DNA of 64,000 nt from JAZQQB01 sp045628865 (GTDB lineage Bacteria > Bacillota > Clostridia > Lachnospirales > Lachnospiraceae). Position numbers and translations under genes: made by a program. The notes below the pieces were generated by a model. It did not search any database. It worked only from the letters and a program-made list of their open reading frames with translations, and was not told where the DNA came from. The DNA lies in NCBI GenBank assembly GCA_045628865.1, contig JAZQQB010000051.1, forward strand, positions 100,957 to 164,956, in the 5' to 3' direction. Of the stretch, positions 1 through 9,056 are shown piece by piece (positions within the stretch are counted from its first letter, which is position 1; every line of letters begins with the position of its first letter).

Positions 1-1838
1 GCAAGAACCTCACCGGTATTCACATCTGTGATAACCGCAGAGCCGGAACATGGATCCAGTGCAAGCTGCGCAGGTGTGATCAGCAGATTGCTGATGACAT
101 ACACCATAAAATCATATGCTGTAATAGAGCCATTATAGATTCCATTTACATATTTTTCACCAGGATAAGTGACATCCTGCTCGATCAAAATCTGACATAG
201 GGTACGACCTGTCACTACATCATCCATAATCATATAATAATAGATCTTTTTAGAAAAAGCCTTATTATCTGTAAGCTGCTCTATACAATAATCCACTAAA
301 ATCTCATACAATTCCTCTGTGGATGAATATTTGGTATCCTCCAAAAGGGCAAACTGTGTAATATCGATCCAGTTTTGTGCGATACAATACTGTAAAAAAT
401 CCTTCAAAGAAATAGTTTCATCCTGCTTCCATGCAAGATAGGTTTCGTCTGATTTATTATATAAAGAAGTATCAATGATACCCTTTGATTCAAGCATTGT
501 CACAATGAAGCTTTCATAGTTCTCATATTCCTTGCTCAAATGATTGTAAGGAGTAGAGGTATCGATCATCTCTGTACGAAGCTTCTCTAATACAGTTTCC
601 TGTTTTTTTACATAGGATTCATACACTGCTTTTTCATTCTCGGAAGCGTTATCTGCTGTAAAATGTTCCACATCAATAACACTATTGTTAATCAGTGCAT
701 AATAAACCTCATAAATGGGAATGGTGATGGTAGAACCGCTGGTTGCCTTGGTATTTCGAATATTTGCTACCAAAATACCGGCAATCTTCTGCTCCAAAAG
801 CTTATAGGTGGCAATCTGTAAATCTGATCGAATAGTCAGATACACATCATTACCTGCTGATGGTTTCACGATATCCGAAGAATCGATCACCTTACCCATA
901 TTATCTACATAAACCGTTTCAGAACCCTTTGTTCCCTGAAGGTCTAACTCCATATACTGTTCGATTCCATCCTTCCCGACATAATCGTTCATGGTATAGG
1001 AATCATCCTCTAATTTCAGTTCTGATAACTCTGTGGTGGAGATTCGACCGGTATAACCGATAATTTGTGAAAAATATACGCTATTTACGTACTTTCGAAC
1101 GGTATCTTCTGTAATGTCAACACCATCCATGTTGTCCTTGTTTTCCATGATCATAGCTACTGTTTCCGGCGAAACATCTGTTGCAATGGTTGTTGCAATA
1201 TATTTCTGGTAGCTGTTGGCACTCATGGCATAACGAATGGTAACAAGCTTAAGAACCTCTTCCCTGGTATATCCCATACCTGGCTGGAAGGTGGAGGAAT
1301 CATTAGGATCCGTATAATCTCCAATTCCATATCTGCTACGGGAACACAAACGATCAATTACTTCCTGTGGAGTCGCACTTTCTTCCTCATATTTCAGATC
1401 ATCAATGGTTTTTCTTCCGTATACGTCTGCCAAAAAACGAAGCAGCGCTTTGTCTTCAATCTTAAAATAATATTCATCATTTTCATCAAGACCAATTTCA
1501 AAGTTATCGATAACAGAATCCCCATTGGCTTCCACATACTGGATAGCCTTATAGATGGTTGCATTTAATTTCTTGTTCTTGGAAGAGCCGGATTCATAAA
1601 CATCTTCGATGGTTACTGAGTATGCAAGCTCATTGTAAGCAAGCAGATTTCCATCTCTATCATAGATGTTACCTCTTGTGGCAGAAAGCGTTCTTTCTTT
1701 CTGAATTCTCAACTCAAAATTCTCCAGATATTCCTGTCCGTGAATAATCTGGAGTGAAAATAGTCTATAAAAAAGGACAAAAGTTAAGCATACAAAAATC
1801 AAACCCAGAAAAAACACCCTGGATTTGATGGTATACAT
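1..1838 (-). CDS. mrdA: Penicillin-binding protein 2 (mrdA-type transpeptidase), N-terminal part, cut by window edge
   Basis: Partial gene; I read it directly from the reverse strand. It starts at ATG 1838-1836 behind GGAGAAAAG and runs off the left edge without a stop. Residues about 8-28 form one membrane helix. An extracellular pedestal domain follows, with an early ATRGNIYDRDGNLLA motif typical of class B PBPs. The visible part ends with GSAVITDVNTGEVL, which normally opens the transpeptidase domain, so the catalytic SxxK, SxN and KTG motifs lie outside the window. PBP2 cross-links peptidoglycan with the elongasome and RodA. It begins 20 bases after the mreD stop and closes the mreB-mreC-mreD-PBP2 order usual in Firmicutes. 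The pedestal seems larger than in E. coli PBP2, as is common in Clostridia. Family assignment is secure; orthology to mrdA rather than another class B PBP rests on context. Confidence 0.9.
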   Translation of the reverse strand, partial: MYTIKSRVFFLGLIFVCLTFVLFYRLFSLQIIHGQEYLENFELRIQKERTLSATRGNIYDRDGNLLAYNELAYSVTIEDVYESGSSKNKKLNATIYKAIQYVEANGDSVIDNFEIGLDENDEYYFKIEDKALLRFLADVYGRKTIDDLKYEEESATPQEVIDRLCSRSRYGIGDYTDPNDSSTFQPGMGYTREEVLKLVTIRYAMSANSYQKYIATTIATDVSPETVAMIMENKDNMDGVDITEDTVRKYVNSVYFSQIIGYTGRISTTELSELKLEDDSYTMNDYVGKDGIEQYMELDLQGTKGSETVYVDNMGKVIDSSDIVKPSAGNDVYLTIRSDLQIATYKLLEQKIAGILVANIRNTKATSGSTITIPIYEVYYALINNSVIDVEHFTADNASENEKAVYESYVKKQETVLEKLRTEMIDTSTPYNHLSKEYENYESFIVTMLESKGIIDTSLYNKSDETYLAWKQDETISLKDFLQYCIAQNWIDITQFALLEDTKYSSTEELYEILVDYCIEQLTDNKAFSKKIYYYMIMDDVVTGRTLCQILIEQDVTYPGEKYVNGIYNGSITAYDFMVYVISNLLITPAQLALDPCSGSAVITDVNTGEVL

Positions 1839-1857
1839 TATCTTTTCTCCAATAACA

Positions 1858-2376
1858 CTAAACAAACTTTTTAGCATTCTCTTTTTCTCTTTCCTCTAAT
1901 TTATTATTGATCAAAAAGATCAGCGGATAAACAATGATTGTGATCAAGATTGTATAAATTGCTTCTGGAAAAATAATATTCGAGAAGTAAAAACCGAAAT
2001 TGAATTTACCACGCAGTAAAAACAATAATATGTAATTCATAAAGCCATAAATTATATCACTAAATGTGATCAAAAACAAAGGCAGCTTAATATCCTCTGG
2101 ATAAAAAATAACCTTGAAAAAGCCATTGGCAAATCCAATATACATATAGATTAATGCATAAAATCCAAGGGTTGAACCAAAAAAGATATCATACAATAGT
2201 CCGCAGATAAATCCCACGACTAAACCATTGCGCCGTCCTCTCATAAATCCAAAGGCAGATGTGATGATGATCAATAGATTCGGAATCACTCCACCAAAGG
2301 AAATTCCATGAAAAACCGTTGACTGTAAAAGAAAACAAACCCAGATGATCACTAAAGTAACAAATTTTCTTAACAT
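1858..2376 (-). CDS. mreD: Rod shape-determining protein MreD
   Basis: A 172-residue, very hydrophobic protein with about five predicted membrane helices. It has the MreD hallmarks: an N-terminal FLLQSTVFHG-like segment, then GFMRGRRNGLVVGFICGLLYDIFFG, of which the G-RxG-xxxGFxxGLLYD core is the family signature. MreD is an integral membrane part of the elongasome that bridges MreC and the Rod synthases. The gene lies 18 bases after mreC and just before PBP2, so one transcript is likely. Length matches the family (160-180 residues). A lysine/glutamate-rich cytoplasmic tail ends the protein. Nothing looks damaged. Confidence 0.93.
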   Translation of the reverse strand: MLRKFVTLVIIWVCFLLQSTVFHGISFGGVIPNLLIIITSAFGFMRGRRNGLVVGFICGLLYDIFFGSTLGFYALIYMYIGFANGFFKVIFYPEDIKLPLFLITFSDIIYGFMNYILLFLLRGKFNFGFYFSNIIFPEAIYTILITIIVYPLIFLINNKLEEREKENAKKFV

Positions 2377-2394
2377 ACAAATGGATTCCTTTCT

Positions 2395-3267
2395 TTATTG
2401 GACCACAATAGACTGCTTCATGGTTGTGACCACCAATACGATATCCAGGTGTTCAAAATCAACACATGGTGTTAAGGTTCCTGACTTTGTCAGATTATTG
2501 GCATCTGGTGTTACAGAGGTGATATATCCGATCAAAATACCAGGCAAATATTTGTCCGAAATGTTAGAGGTAACGATCTTATCTCCAACTCTCACAAGCT
2601 CCTGACTATCAACTAGCTGTGAAAAAGCAATCTGATTCTGAGCCATCAGTTCCAGATCACCAGATACATTCAACTTATCTCCAGTAGAAAGAACGGTACC
2701 TGTTACATTCTGGGAATCATCAATGATGGATACTACTTTTGCCCAGTTAGGACCAACCTCAGTTACTCGTCCAACCAATCCGCCGCCAGCAATAACGTTC
2801 ATATCAACCTTTAAGCCATCATCTGATCCTTTATCGATCACAAAGGTATGGTACCAGTTTCCACTTTCCTTGGAAATAATTCTGGCACCAACCTTCTCAT
2901 AATCATCATACTGCTCATCTAAATTATAGAGTTCACGAAGCTCATAAAGTTCATATTTATCCTGCTGAAGCTGGATATTTTCAATGGTTAGATCATCAAC
3001 CTGTTGCTGAAGTTCAGCATTCTGTGCAAGCAAATCCCTGATCTGTGTCAGCTCATCTGATTTATCAGAGAACCAGCCGCCACACACAGCAATTCCCTTT
3101 TGAAAAGGAACTACGACATATCCACCAATTGAGTTTACAAAACCATTGGAAACCTTGGCAAAAAAAGACAGAGCTATCAACATCGCACAAACGATTGTCA
3201 TGATCAGCAATAAATATTTACTTTCTATACGGACTTTTCCATGTTTTTGTTTAACAACTGGACTCAT
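2395..3267 (-). CDS. mreC: Rod shape-determining protein MreC
   Basis: A 290-residue bitopic membrane protein. Residues about 18-38 form a single helix, followed by a coiled coil of about 70-110 rich in Gln, Leu and Glu, then the MreC beta-barrel domain. Readable family motifs include ARIISKESGNWYHTFVIDKGSDDG and a GLVGRVTEVGPNWAKVVSIIDDSQ stretch. MreC is the periplasmic-side scaffold that connects MreB, MreD and PBP2. Its ATG overlaps the mreB stop by one base (TAATG), so translation is coupled. The C-terminus is a little short but complete. Confidence 0.93.
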   Translation of the reverse strand: MSPVVKQKHGKVRIESKYLLLIMTIVCAMLIALSFFAKVSNGFVNSIGGYVVVPFQKGIAVCGGWFSDKSDELTQIRDLLAQNAELQQQVDDLTIENIQLQQDKYELYELRELYNLDEQYDDYEKVGARIISKESGNWYHTFVIDKGSDDGLKVDMNVIAGGGLVGRVTEVGPNWAKVVSIIDDSQNVTGTVLSTGDKLNVSGDLELMAQNQIAFSQLVDSQELVRVGDKIVTSNISDKYLPGILIGYITSVTPDANNLTKSGTLTPCVDFEHLDIVLVVTTMKQSIVVQ

Positions 3268-4277
3268 TATTTACCCATACCTTCAATTGCATACGCTACA
3301 GTTTTATAGTTATCATCATTGATGATCTTAGCAAGTCCCAAAGCAACGGATTCAATTGGTGCTTCTGACTCGTTTACAGCAAGATTTGTCTCAGCATGGA
3401 TCATTTCAGCAAGATGATTTACGCTTGATGCACCACCTGTTAAATAGATACCATGACGATAAATATCAGCTGCAAGTTCTGGTGGAGTTCTCTCTAAGAT
3501 CACCTTAATATTATCGATGATCATATGGAAATGCTCCTCTAAACACTCATCTACAGTCTGAGTAGGAATCTCTCTTTCTACAGGAAGACCTGTTACAATA
3601 TCACGACCGTAAACAACAGCGCATCTATTCTCAGCCTCTAATTCCTTTAAGTTCATCTTAACCTTCTCAGCGGTTTTTGCGCCAATAATAAGTCCAAAAT
3701 CTCTACGAACTGCGTTACGGATAGAATCATCAAATTTCTTTCCGCCGGTCTTGATCAGCTTACTTAATACGATACCACCAAGTGAAAGAATAGAGATTTC
3801 TGTTGTATCGTAACCTACATTTACAAGCAATACACCATTAGAGTTCTTTACATCGATATCAAGTCCAAGACCATCTGCAACAGGCTTGTCTACAACCATA
3901 ACACGTTTCGCCTTTACACCAGATTCCTTGATCAGGTTATAAAAAGCCTTTTTCTCAACATCAGTGATATCCTTAGGAACAGCAACATAAAAATCAGCTG
4001 GTTTGATAGCTGTTTTTGTTGCATCCAAAATAAAATACTTGATCAAAGTTTCCATGTTATGGATATCTGCGATAACACCATTGCAAAGTGGAAATGAAAT
4101 CTTGATCTTTTCAGGTGCCTTCTCATACATATCGTATGCAGAATCACCATAAGCAAAAAGAATGTTCTTCTCCTCGATTGCGATCATATTTTTTTCTACA
4201 TATACTTTATCATCATTTCTGGAATAAATTTTAATATTACTGGTACCAAGATCAATACCATATGCGTTGTTAGCCAA
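3267..4277 (-). CDS. mreB: Actin-like rod shape protein MreB
   Basis: A 336-residue actin-fold ATPase. The phosphate-1 motif is GIDLGTSN near residue 8, phosphate-2 is VNVGYDTTEISIL near 150-165, and the adenosine motif is LTGGASSV near 275. MreB filaments on the inner membrane guide elongasome movement. This copy is divergent from B. subtilis MreB/Mbl: the first motif is DLGTSNIKIY rather than the usual GTANTL, and the inter-lobe region is short on the classic MreB signatures. The first-gene position before mreC supports the call. The alternative is an MreB-like paralogue, with the canonical copy elsewhere in the genome. The gene heads the four-gene shape operon, with about 240 bases of upstream non-coding sequence. 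Confidence 0.88.
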   Translation of the reverse strand: MANNAYGIDLGTSNIKIYSRNDDKVYVEKNMIAIEEKNILFAYGDSAYDMYEKAPEKIKISFPLCNGVIADIHNMETLIKYFILDATKTAIKPADFYVAVPKDITDVEKKAFYNLIKESGVKAKRVMVVDKPVADGLGLDIDVKNSNGVLLVNVGYDTTEISILSLGGIVLSKLIKTGGKKFDDSIRNAVRRDFGLIIGAKTAEKVKMNLKELEAENRCAVVYGRDIVTGLPVEREIPTQTVDECLEEHFHMIIDNIKVILERTPPELAADIYRHGIYLTGGASSVNHLAEMIHAETNLAVNESEAPIESVALGLAKIINDDNYKTVAYAIEGMGK

Positions 4278-4517
4278 ATTATTTAGCTCCTTTCATCTCT
4301 ATTTCTAACCAAGAAATATTTATCTTTATAAAACTTGTAATCAGGGAACGCAACCACGTTTAGCTGCGGAGTGTGCTTAAGTTTACTGACAAACTCATCT
4401 ATAACGACGAACACCCTTCAACTATCATAGCACACCAGCCATTTTCTGTATAGGAAAAAAGCTCTTAAATTTGTGACAAATAGATACGATAAAATCAAAA
4501 AAGCGACTATTATCGAC
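4278..4517 (-). promoter_or_regulatory. Upstream region of the mreBCD operon
   Basis: This non-coding stretch separates mreB from the ynbB-like gene. Reading the minus strand, a TATGAT -10-like hexamer sits at 4424-4429, but the matching -35 is poor, giving a long leader of about 145 bases. I find no convincing intrinsic terminator for the upstream gene: a hairpin search by eye gave only six-base stems. A TTTTTT tract follows that stop at 4498-4503 without a good stem. Confidence 0.3.
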
Positions 4518-5801
4518 TTATAATGTTACAATTTTCGCATTTACAAGTTCCTGTAGTCCATTTAAAATACCAAATTTTGCGTGCTGCCAGGTAAGTCCGC
4601 CCTGGAAATAAGCAGCGTATGGCTCACGAAGTGGTCCATCTGCAGAAAGTTCAATAGAGGAACCTGATACAAATGCACCTGCAGCCATGATAACCTGGCT
4701 GTCGTATCCTGGCATATCCCAGGCTTCTGGAGTTACAAAGCTATCTACTGGAGCAGCCCCCTGGATACCCTTGCAAAACGCAGTTAATCCTTCAGGTGTT
4801 CCAAAAGAAACTGCCTGAATGATGTCATGACGGGATTCTGTGCTGTTTGGGATCACTGAAAATCCTAATTTTTCAAATATATTAGCTGCAAAAATGGCAC
4901 CCTTTAAGGCTCCTGCAGTCACTGTTGGTGATAAGAAAAGTCCCTGGAAAAATGTGGATGTAACGCCCAAAGAAGCACCTACTTCCTTACCAAGTCCAGG
5001 AGAAGTCAAACGAAAGGCTGCATTTTCAACGCATTCCTTTGTTCCACAGATATAACCACCAATCGGTGCAAGTCCGCCACCTGGATTTTTGATCAGGGAA
5101 CCAACTACCATATCAGCTCCAACATCAGATGGCTCAATGGTTTCCACAAATTCGCCATAGCAGTTGTCTACCATACAGATCACATCCGGCTTAATGCCTT
5201 TGATAAAGGAAATAAGCTTTCCGATCTTTTCTACAGAGAAGGTTTCTCTTGTCTGATATCCCTTTGATCTTTGGATCTCAACTAATTTTGTTTTTTCATT
5301 GATGGCAGCTTTAATGCCTTCATAGTCAAATTCATCCCCTGGCAAAAGCTCTACCTGCTTATAGGTTACCCCATATTCAGCCAAAGAACCCTTAGATGGT
5401 CTGATTCCAATCACTTCTTCTAATGTATCATATGGTTTACCCACCGGGCAAAGCATTTCATCTCCAGGACGTAGATTGCTCATAAGTGCCAACGCCAACG
5501 CATGGGTTCCACAGGTGATCTGTGGACGAACCAAAGCATCCTCAGTATGGAAAACATCTGCATAAACAGCTTCTAAAGTATCTCTTCCAAGATCATTATA
5601 TCCATATCCGGTTGTTCCAGACAAACAGCCTTCTGAAACGTGGTTTTTACGCATAGCCTGTAAAACCTTTAACTGGTTAAATTCTGCAACTTCATCGATC
5701 TTTGCAAATCGATCCTTTAAACTTTTTTCAATTTCCATTCCAAATGAAAATACCTTTTCATCAATACCCATTGCCTGGTATTGTGACTGTAAATTACTCA
5801 T
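4518..5801 (-). CDS. ynbB: PLP-dependent methionine gamma-lyase-like protein (YnbB / aluminium-resistance family)
   Basis: A 427-residue fold-type I PLP enzyme of the family long annotated as aluminium resistance protein or methionine gamma-lyase family (YnbB in Bacillus). Visible landmarks are the SGTTGYGYNDLGRDTLE motif near residue 60, the RPQITCGTHALALAL segment that positions PLP, a CMVDNCYGEF strand, and GSLIKNPGGG, whose lysine is the likely Schiff-base residue. The true substrate is not established for most members. I place the start at ATG 5801 because AGGAGA lies eight bases before it. The reading frame extends six bases further to a TTG. It is the last gene of mutS-mutL-miaA-ynbB, 36 bases after miaA; in Bacillus this slot also carries hfq, which is absent here. 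Confidence 0.88.
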   Translation of the reverse strand: MSNLQSQYQAMGIDEKVFSFGMEIEKSLKDRFAKIDEVAEFNQLKVLQAMRKNHVSEGCLSGTTGYGYNDLGRDTLEAVYADVFHTEDALVRPQITCGTHALALALMSNLRPGDEMLCPVGKPYDTLEEVIGIRPSKGSLAEYGVTYKQVELLPGDEFDYEGIKAAINEKTKLVEIQRSKGYQTRETFSVEKIGKLISFIKGIKPDVICMVDNCYGEFVETIEPSDVGADMVVGSLIKNPGGGLAPIGGYICGTKECVENAAFRLTSPGLGKEVGASLGVTSTFFQGLFLSPTVTAGALKGAIFAANIFEKLGFSVIPNSTESRHDIIQAVSFGTPEGLTAFCKGIQGAAPVDSFVTPEAWDMPGYDSQVIMAAGAFVSGSSIELSADGPLREPYAAYFQGGLTWQHAKFGILNGLQELVNAKIVTL

Positions 5802-5837
5802 GATCAATTCTCCTAAATTCCCATAATCCCGTATTTC

Positions 5838-6773
5838 TTACAGTTCACCGATGGTTTCTAAAATATGATCTATGATCTTGTCTGTAGAAAAGTCAAAATC
5901 TTCCTTTTCCAACCAGATCACATCACGTTCTCTGCGAAACCAGATGATCTGTCTTTTGGCATAACGTCTTGACTCACGTTTGATGATCTCCACCGCCTCA
6001 TCCAAGGTGGTTTCTCCATCCAAATATGCCAAAATCTCCTTGTATCCTATGCCCTGCATAGAAACATCAGTCTTTTTCAGTCCCATGTTTTTTAACCTGG
6101 TAACTTCATCCACAAGACCACATTCTAACATAATATCTACTCTTTTATCAATTCTTTCATACAAAAGTTTTCGATCACAGTTTAAAACAAAATAAAAGGA
6201 ATTGTAAGCAGACTCTTTTTCCCGCTCTCTTTGATTGTGCAAAGAGATCTTTTCTCCTGTCTGATGGAAGTATTCCAAAGCCCTGATCACGCGTTTTACA
6301 TTGTTGGCATGAATCTGTTCTGCACTTTCCGGATCTACATTTTTAAGCATTTCATGAAGAGCTTCATTCCCTTGCCTTTTGGCGATTTCTTCCATCTTTT
6401 CGCGAAACAAAGCATCCTCATCACTTTTAGTAAAATCGATATCATAAAGGATAGACTGGATATAAAAGCCGGTTCCTCCAACAATAATAGGAATATGCCC
6501 ACGCTCATAAATTTCATCCATGGCTTTTTTTGCCATGATTTGAAACTGTACAATATTAAAATTCTCAGTAGGTTCCAAACAATCTATCAGAAAATGTGGC
6601 ACGCCATCCATCTCTTCCTTTGTAACCTTGGCGCTACCAATATCCATATATTTATAAACCTGCATGGAATCAGCAGAAATGATCTCCCCGCCAATTCGCT
6701 TTGCTAACTGTATTGAAGTCTCCGTTTTTCCCACTGCAGTAGGTCCGGTTAATATGATAAGTGGTTTCTTCAT
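5838..6773 (-). CDS. miaA: tRNA dimethylallyltransferase MiaA
   Basis: A 311-residue enzyme that adds a dimethylallyl group to A37 of tRNAs reading UNN codons. The Walker A motif GPTAVGKT is at the N-terminus. It is followed by the DSMQVYKYMDIGSAK tRNA/substrate motif, PHFLIDCLEP, VGGTGFYI and the C-terminal YAKRQIIWFRR motif. The start is ATG 6773 because AAGGA sits seven bases upstream; an in-frame TTG at 6779 has no such signal. The gene follows mutL by 62 bases, the classic order. Its product is the substrate of MiaB, encoded about 14 kb away in the same window. Confidence 0.97.
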   Translation of the reverse strand: MKKPLIILTGPTAVGKTETSIQLAKRIGGEIISADSMQVYKYMDIGSAKVTKEEMDGVPHFLIDCLEPTENFNIVQFQIMAKKAMDEIYERGHIPIIVGGTGFYIQSILYDIDFTKSDEDALFREKMEEIAKRQGNEALHEMLKNVDPESAEQIHANNVKRVIRALEYFHQTGEKISLHNQREREKESAYNSFYFVLNCDRKLLYERIDKRVDIMLECGLVDEVTRLKNMGLKKTDVSMQGIGYKEILAYLDGETTLDEAVEIIKRESRRYAKRQIIWFRRERDVIWLEKEDFDFSTDKIIDHILETIGEL

Positions 6774-6835
6774 AGGCAATTCCTTTCTGAATTTTTCTTG
6801 TCATGATGGGTTTCTAATGCGCTCAAGCTTGCCGC

Positions 6836-9046
6836 CTACAAGATTCTCTTAAACTTTTTATCCAGTTCATATTGTGTCATCTTGATCAAGGTTGGACGTC
6901 CATGGGGACAATGATATGGATTTTCCAGCGTGAACAACTCTTTAAAAAGCTCCTTTGCTTCCGCTGGGGATAATCGATTGTTTCCTTTTACAGCAGCTTT
7001 GCAGGACATGGATGCGATCTTGTCATACACCACCTGTGGGCTTCCCTTGATCTCATTTTCTGTAAGTTCATCTAATAATTCTTCAAAAAATGTTTTTTCA
7101 TCGCAGCCATACAGATCCTGTGGAATGGCGCGAAGTGCCACCTCTGAACCTCCAAAAGACTCTATCTCAAATCCAAAATCTTCAAAATAAGATCTGTAAT
7201 TATCCAAAACATGTAACTCTTTTGCAGTAAGGGTGATTACGACTGGCGGGTTCACCCGCTGGCTGGTCACAGTCTTTTCCTGCATTTTCTTCATTAATCG
7301 TTCAAAATTTACCTTTTCATGAGCTGCATGCTGATCACAGATATACATTGCATCATCATAGGTAAACATCCAATAGGTATCAAAAACCTGTCCAATCAAA
7401 GTGATATCCTTGATCTTTTGCTCCTGAACAGTTCTTTCATCAAATAAAGCTAACTGCTCTGCCTTTTCCAGATCGATAAATCCTACCTGCTTTTGTTTTG
7501 CAGATTCTGAAACAAAAGAGGATTTCTTTACCACATTACTTTCCTTTAAAACTGCTGATCTGCCTGATCCCGGGGTCTTTTCAATCTGTTCCAGATTATC
7601 CGAATCCAAAAAGGTAAAGCTCTTTTCCTTATCAGTTTTTCGGACATCTTCTTCCTTTAAAGCGCCATCTTTTCCTTCGGCGATAATGTCCTTATTGAAA
7701 GCGTCACCATTTTCCCCGGAAAGGATTTCAAGTGCCTTTAAGGATTGTGCTGCAATTTCTGCATCACTTTTTCCTGCAAAAGCAGCTTCTTCCATACTAC
7801 TTCCAGCTCTTGCTGTTTTCTCTTTATCCGATGGGATCACCGGCTTTACGTAGCCGTTTTTCATCTGCAGGGTAGTTACCTGATAAGGTTTTCTCTCAGA
7901 AATAACATTTTCCTTTTTATCCTTATATTTATCAAATCCTTCGATCCCGTTCTCTTTTTCTGAAAGGATCCTTTTTTGTTCAAATGGTTCCGGTGCGGTT
8001 CTTGGTAAAGACGTTTCCTGTTTGATTTCCGGACCAATGCTGACCTCCGGGATCAGTTCGTTGCTTTTTAAAGCAATTCTAACAGTATCCATGATAAAAT
8101 CAAACAGCGCATTCTGATTGCTGAAACGAACCTCTAACTTGGTGGGATGCACGTTGACATCCATAAGTTCCGGAGAAACCTCAAGCATCAGCACGCAAAA
8201 CGGAAACTTATGCTGCATGTAGTAACCACGTCCACCCTCTTCGATGGCTTTGCTGATAATATTGCTTCGAATATATCTGCCATTGACAAAATAGATCTCA
8301 AAATTTCGATTGCTGCGATTGATACTTGGCTTTCCCAAAAATCCATACAAATGATAATTTATACTTGATTCATCAATGGCGATGGTATCATTTGCCATAT
8401 CTTTTCCATAAAGCATGTAGATCACATCCTTTAGCTTATTGTTTCCAGGTGTATGGAAACGAAGCTGACCATTCACACGGAAAGTAAAGGAAATGTCTGC
8501 ACGGGAAAGGGCCAAATGTTCCATAAGCTCTGCAACATAGCTTCCCTCTGTGGCAGCAGATTTTAAAAATTTTCTTCTGGCAGGCGTGTTAAAAAACAGA
8601 TTTCTCACAACTAAGGTAGTACCTGTTGGGGCACCAACCTCATCCACTGCCTTTACAACGCCGCCCTCTACCACAACACGGGTTCCAATGATGGACTCTT
8701 CCGTTTTTGTGATCATTTCAACCATAGAAACAGCACTGATACTGGAAAGAGCCTCTCCTCGAAAGCCCAAGCTATGAATGCTGTCCAGATCACTGGCTGT
8801 TTCGATCTTACTGGTGGCATGACGCATAAAAGCCTTTTTCAGTTCAGGCTTTTCAATTCCACTACCGTTATCTGTTACACGGATCATGCTGGTTCCACCA
8901 TCCTTGATTTCCACGGTAATGGCACTTGAGCCTGCATCTATGGCATTTTCAACCAGTTCCTTTACCACACTGGCTGGTCTTTCCACTACCTCGCCTGCAG
9001 CAATCTTGTCTATGGTACTGCTATCCAAAATATGAATTTCTGCCAT
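6836..9046 (-). CDS. mutL: DNA mismatch repair protein MutL (with endonuclease motif)
   Basis: A 736-residue MutL. The N-terminal GHKL ATPase shows ENAIDAG, DNGSGI, TSKI and GFRGEAL. A long, charged, low-complexity linker lies at about 340-540. The C-terminal dimerisation domain carries the latent endonuclease motif DQHAxHExxNFE beginning near residue 571, plus SCKAAVKGN and CPHGRPT metal-site motifs. This is therefore a nicking-type MutL, as expected for bacteria without MutH. Its AGGAGG ribosome binding site overlaps the mutS stop codon (TAGGAGG), so the two are coupled. The linker is long compared with B. subtilis MutL (about 627 residues) but is in frame throughout. Confidence 0.97.
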   Translation of the reverse strand: MAEIHILDSSTIDKIAAGEVVERPASVVKELVENAIDAGSSAITVEIKDGGTSMIRVTDNGSGIEKPELKKAFMRHATSKIETASDLDSIHSLGFRGEALSSISAVSMVEMITKTEESIIGTRVVVEGGVVKAVDEVGAPTGTTLVVRNLFFNTPARRKFLKSAATEGSYVAELMEHLALSRADISFTFRVNGQLRFHTPGNNKLKDVIYMLYGKDMANDTIAIDESSINYHLYGFLGKPSINRSNRNFEIYFVNGRYIRSNIISKAIEEGGRGYYMQHKFPFCVLMLEVSPELMDVNVHPTKLEVRFSNQNALFDFIMDTVRIALKSNELIPEVSIGPEIKQETSLPRTAPEPFEQKRILSEKENGIEGFDKYKDKKENVISERKPYQVTTLQMKNGYVKPVIPSDKEKTARAGSSMEEAAFAGKSDAEIAAQSLKALEILSGENGDAFNKDIIAEGKDGALKEEDVRKTDKEKSFTFLDSDNLEQIEKTPGSGRSAVLKESNVVKKSSFVSESAKQKQVGFIDLEKAEQLALFDERTVQEQKIKDITLIGQVFDTYWMFTYDDAMYICDQHAAHEKVNFERLMKKMQEKTVTSQRVNPPVVITLTAKELHVLDNYRSYFEDFGFEIESFGGSEVALRAIPQDLYGCDEKTFFEELLDELTENEIKGSPQVVYDKIASMSCKAAVKGNNRLSPAEAKELFKELFTLENPYHCPHGRPTLIKMTQYELDKKFKRIL

Positions 9047-9056
9047 CCCCTGCCTC

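Noticed and set aside
5802..5837. hfq between miaA and ynbB, as in Bacillus
   Set aside because: Only 36 bases separate the two genes here.
6231..6707. 158-codon plus-strand frame opposite miaA
   Set aside because: It mirrors the miaA coding strand, has no ribosome binding site and no recognisable domain.
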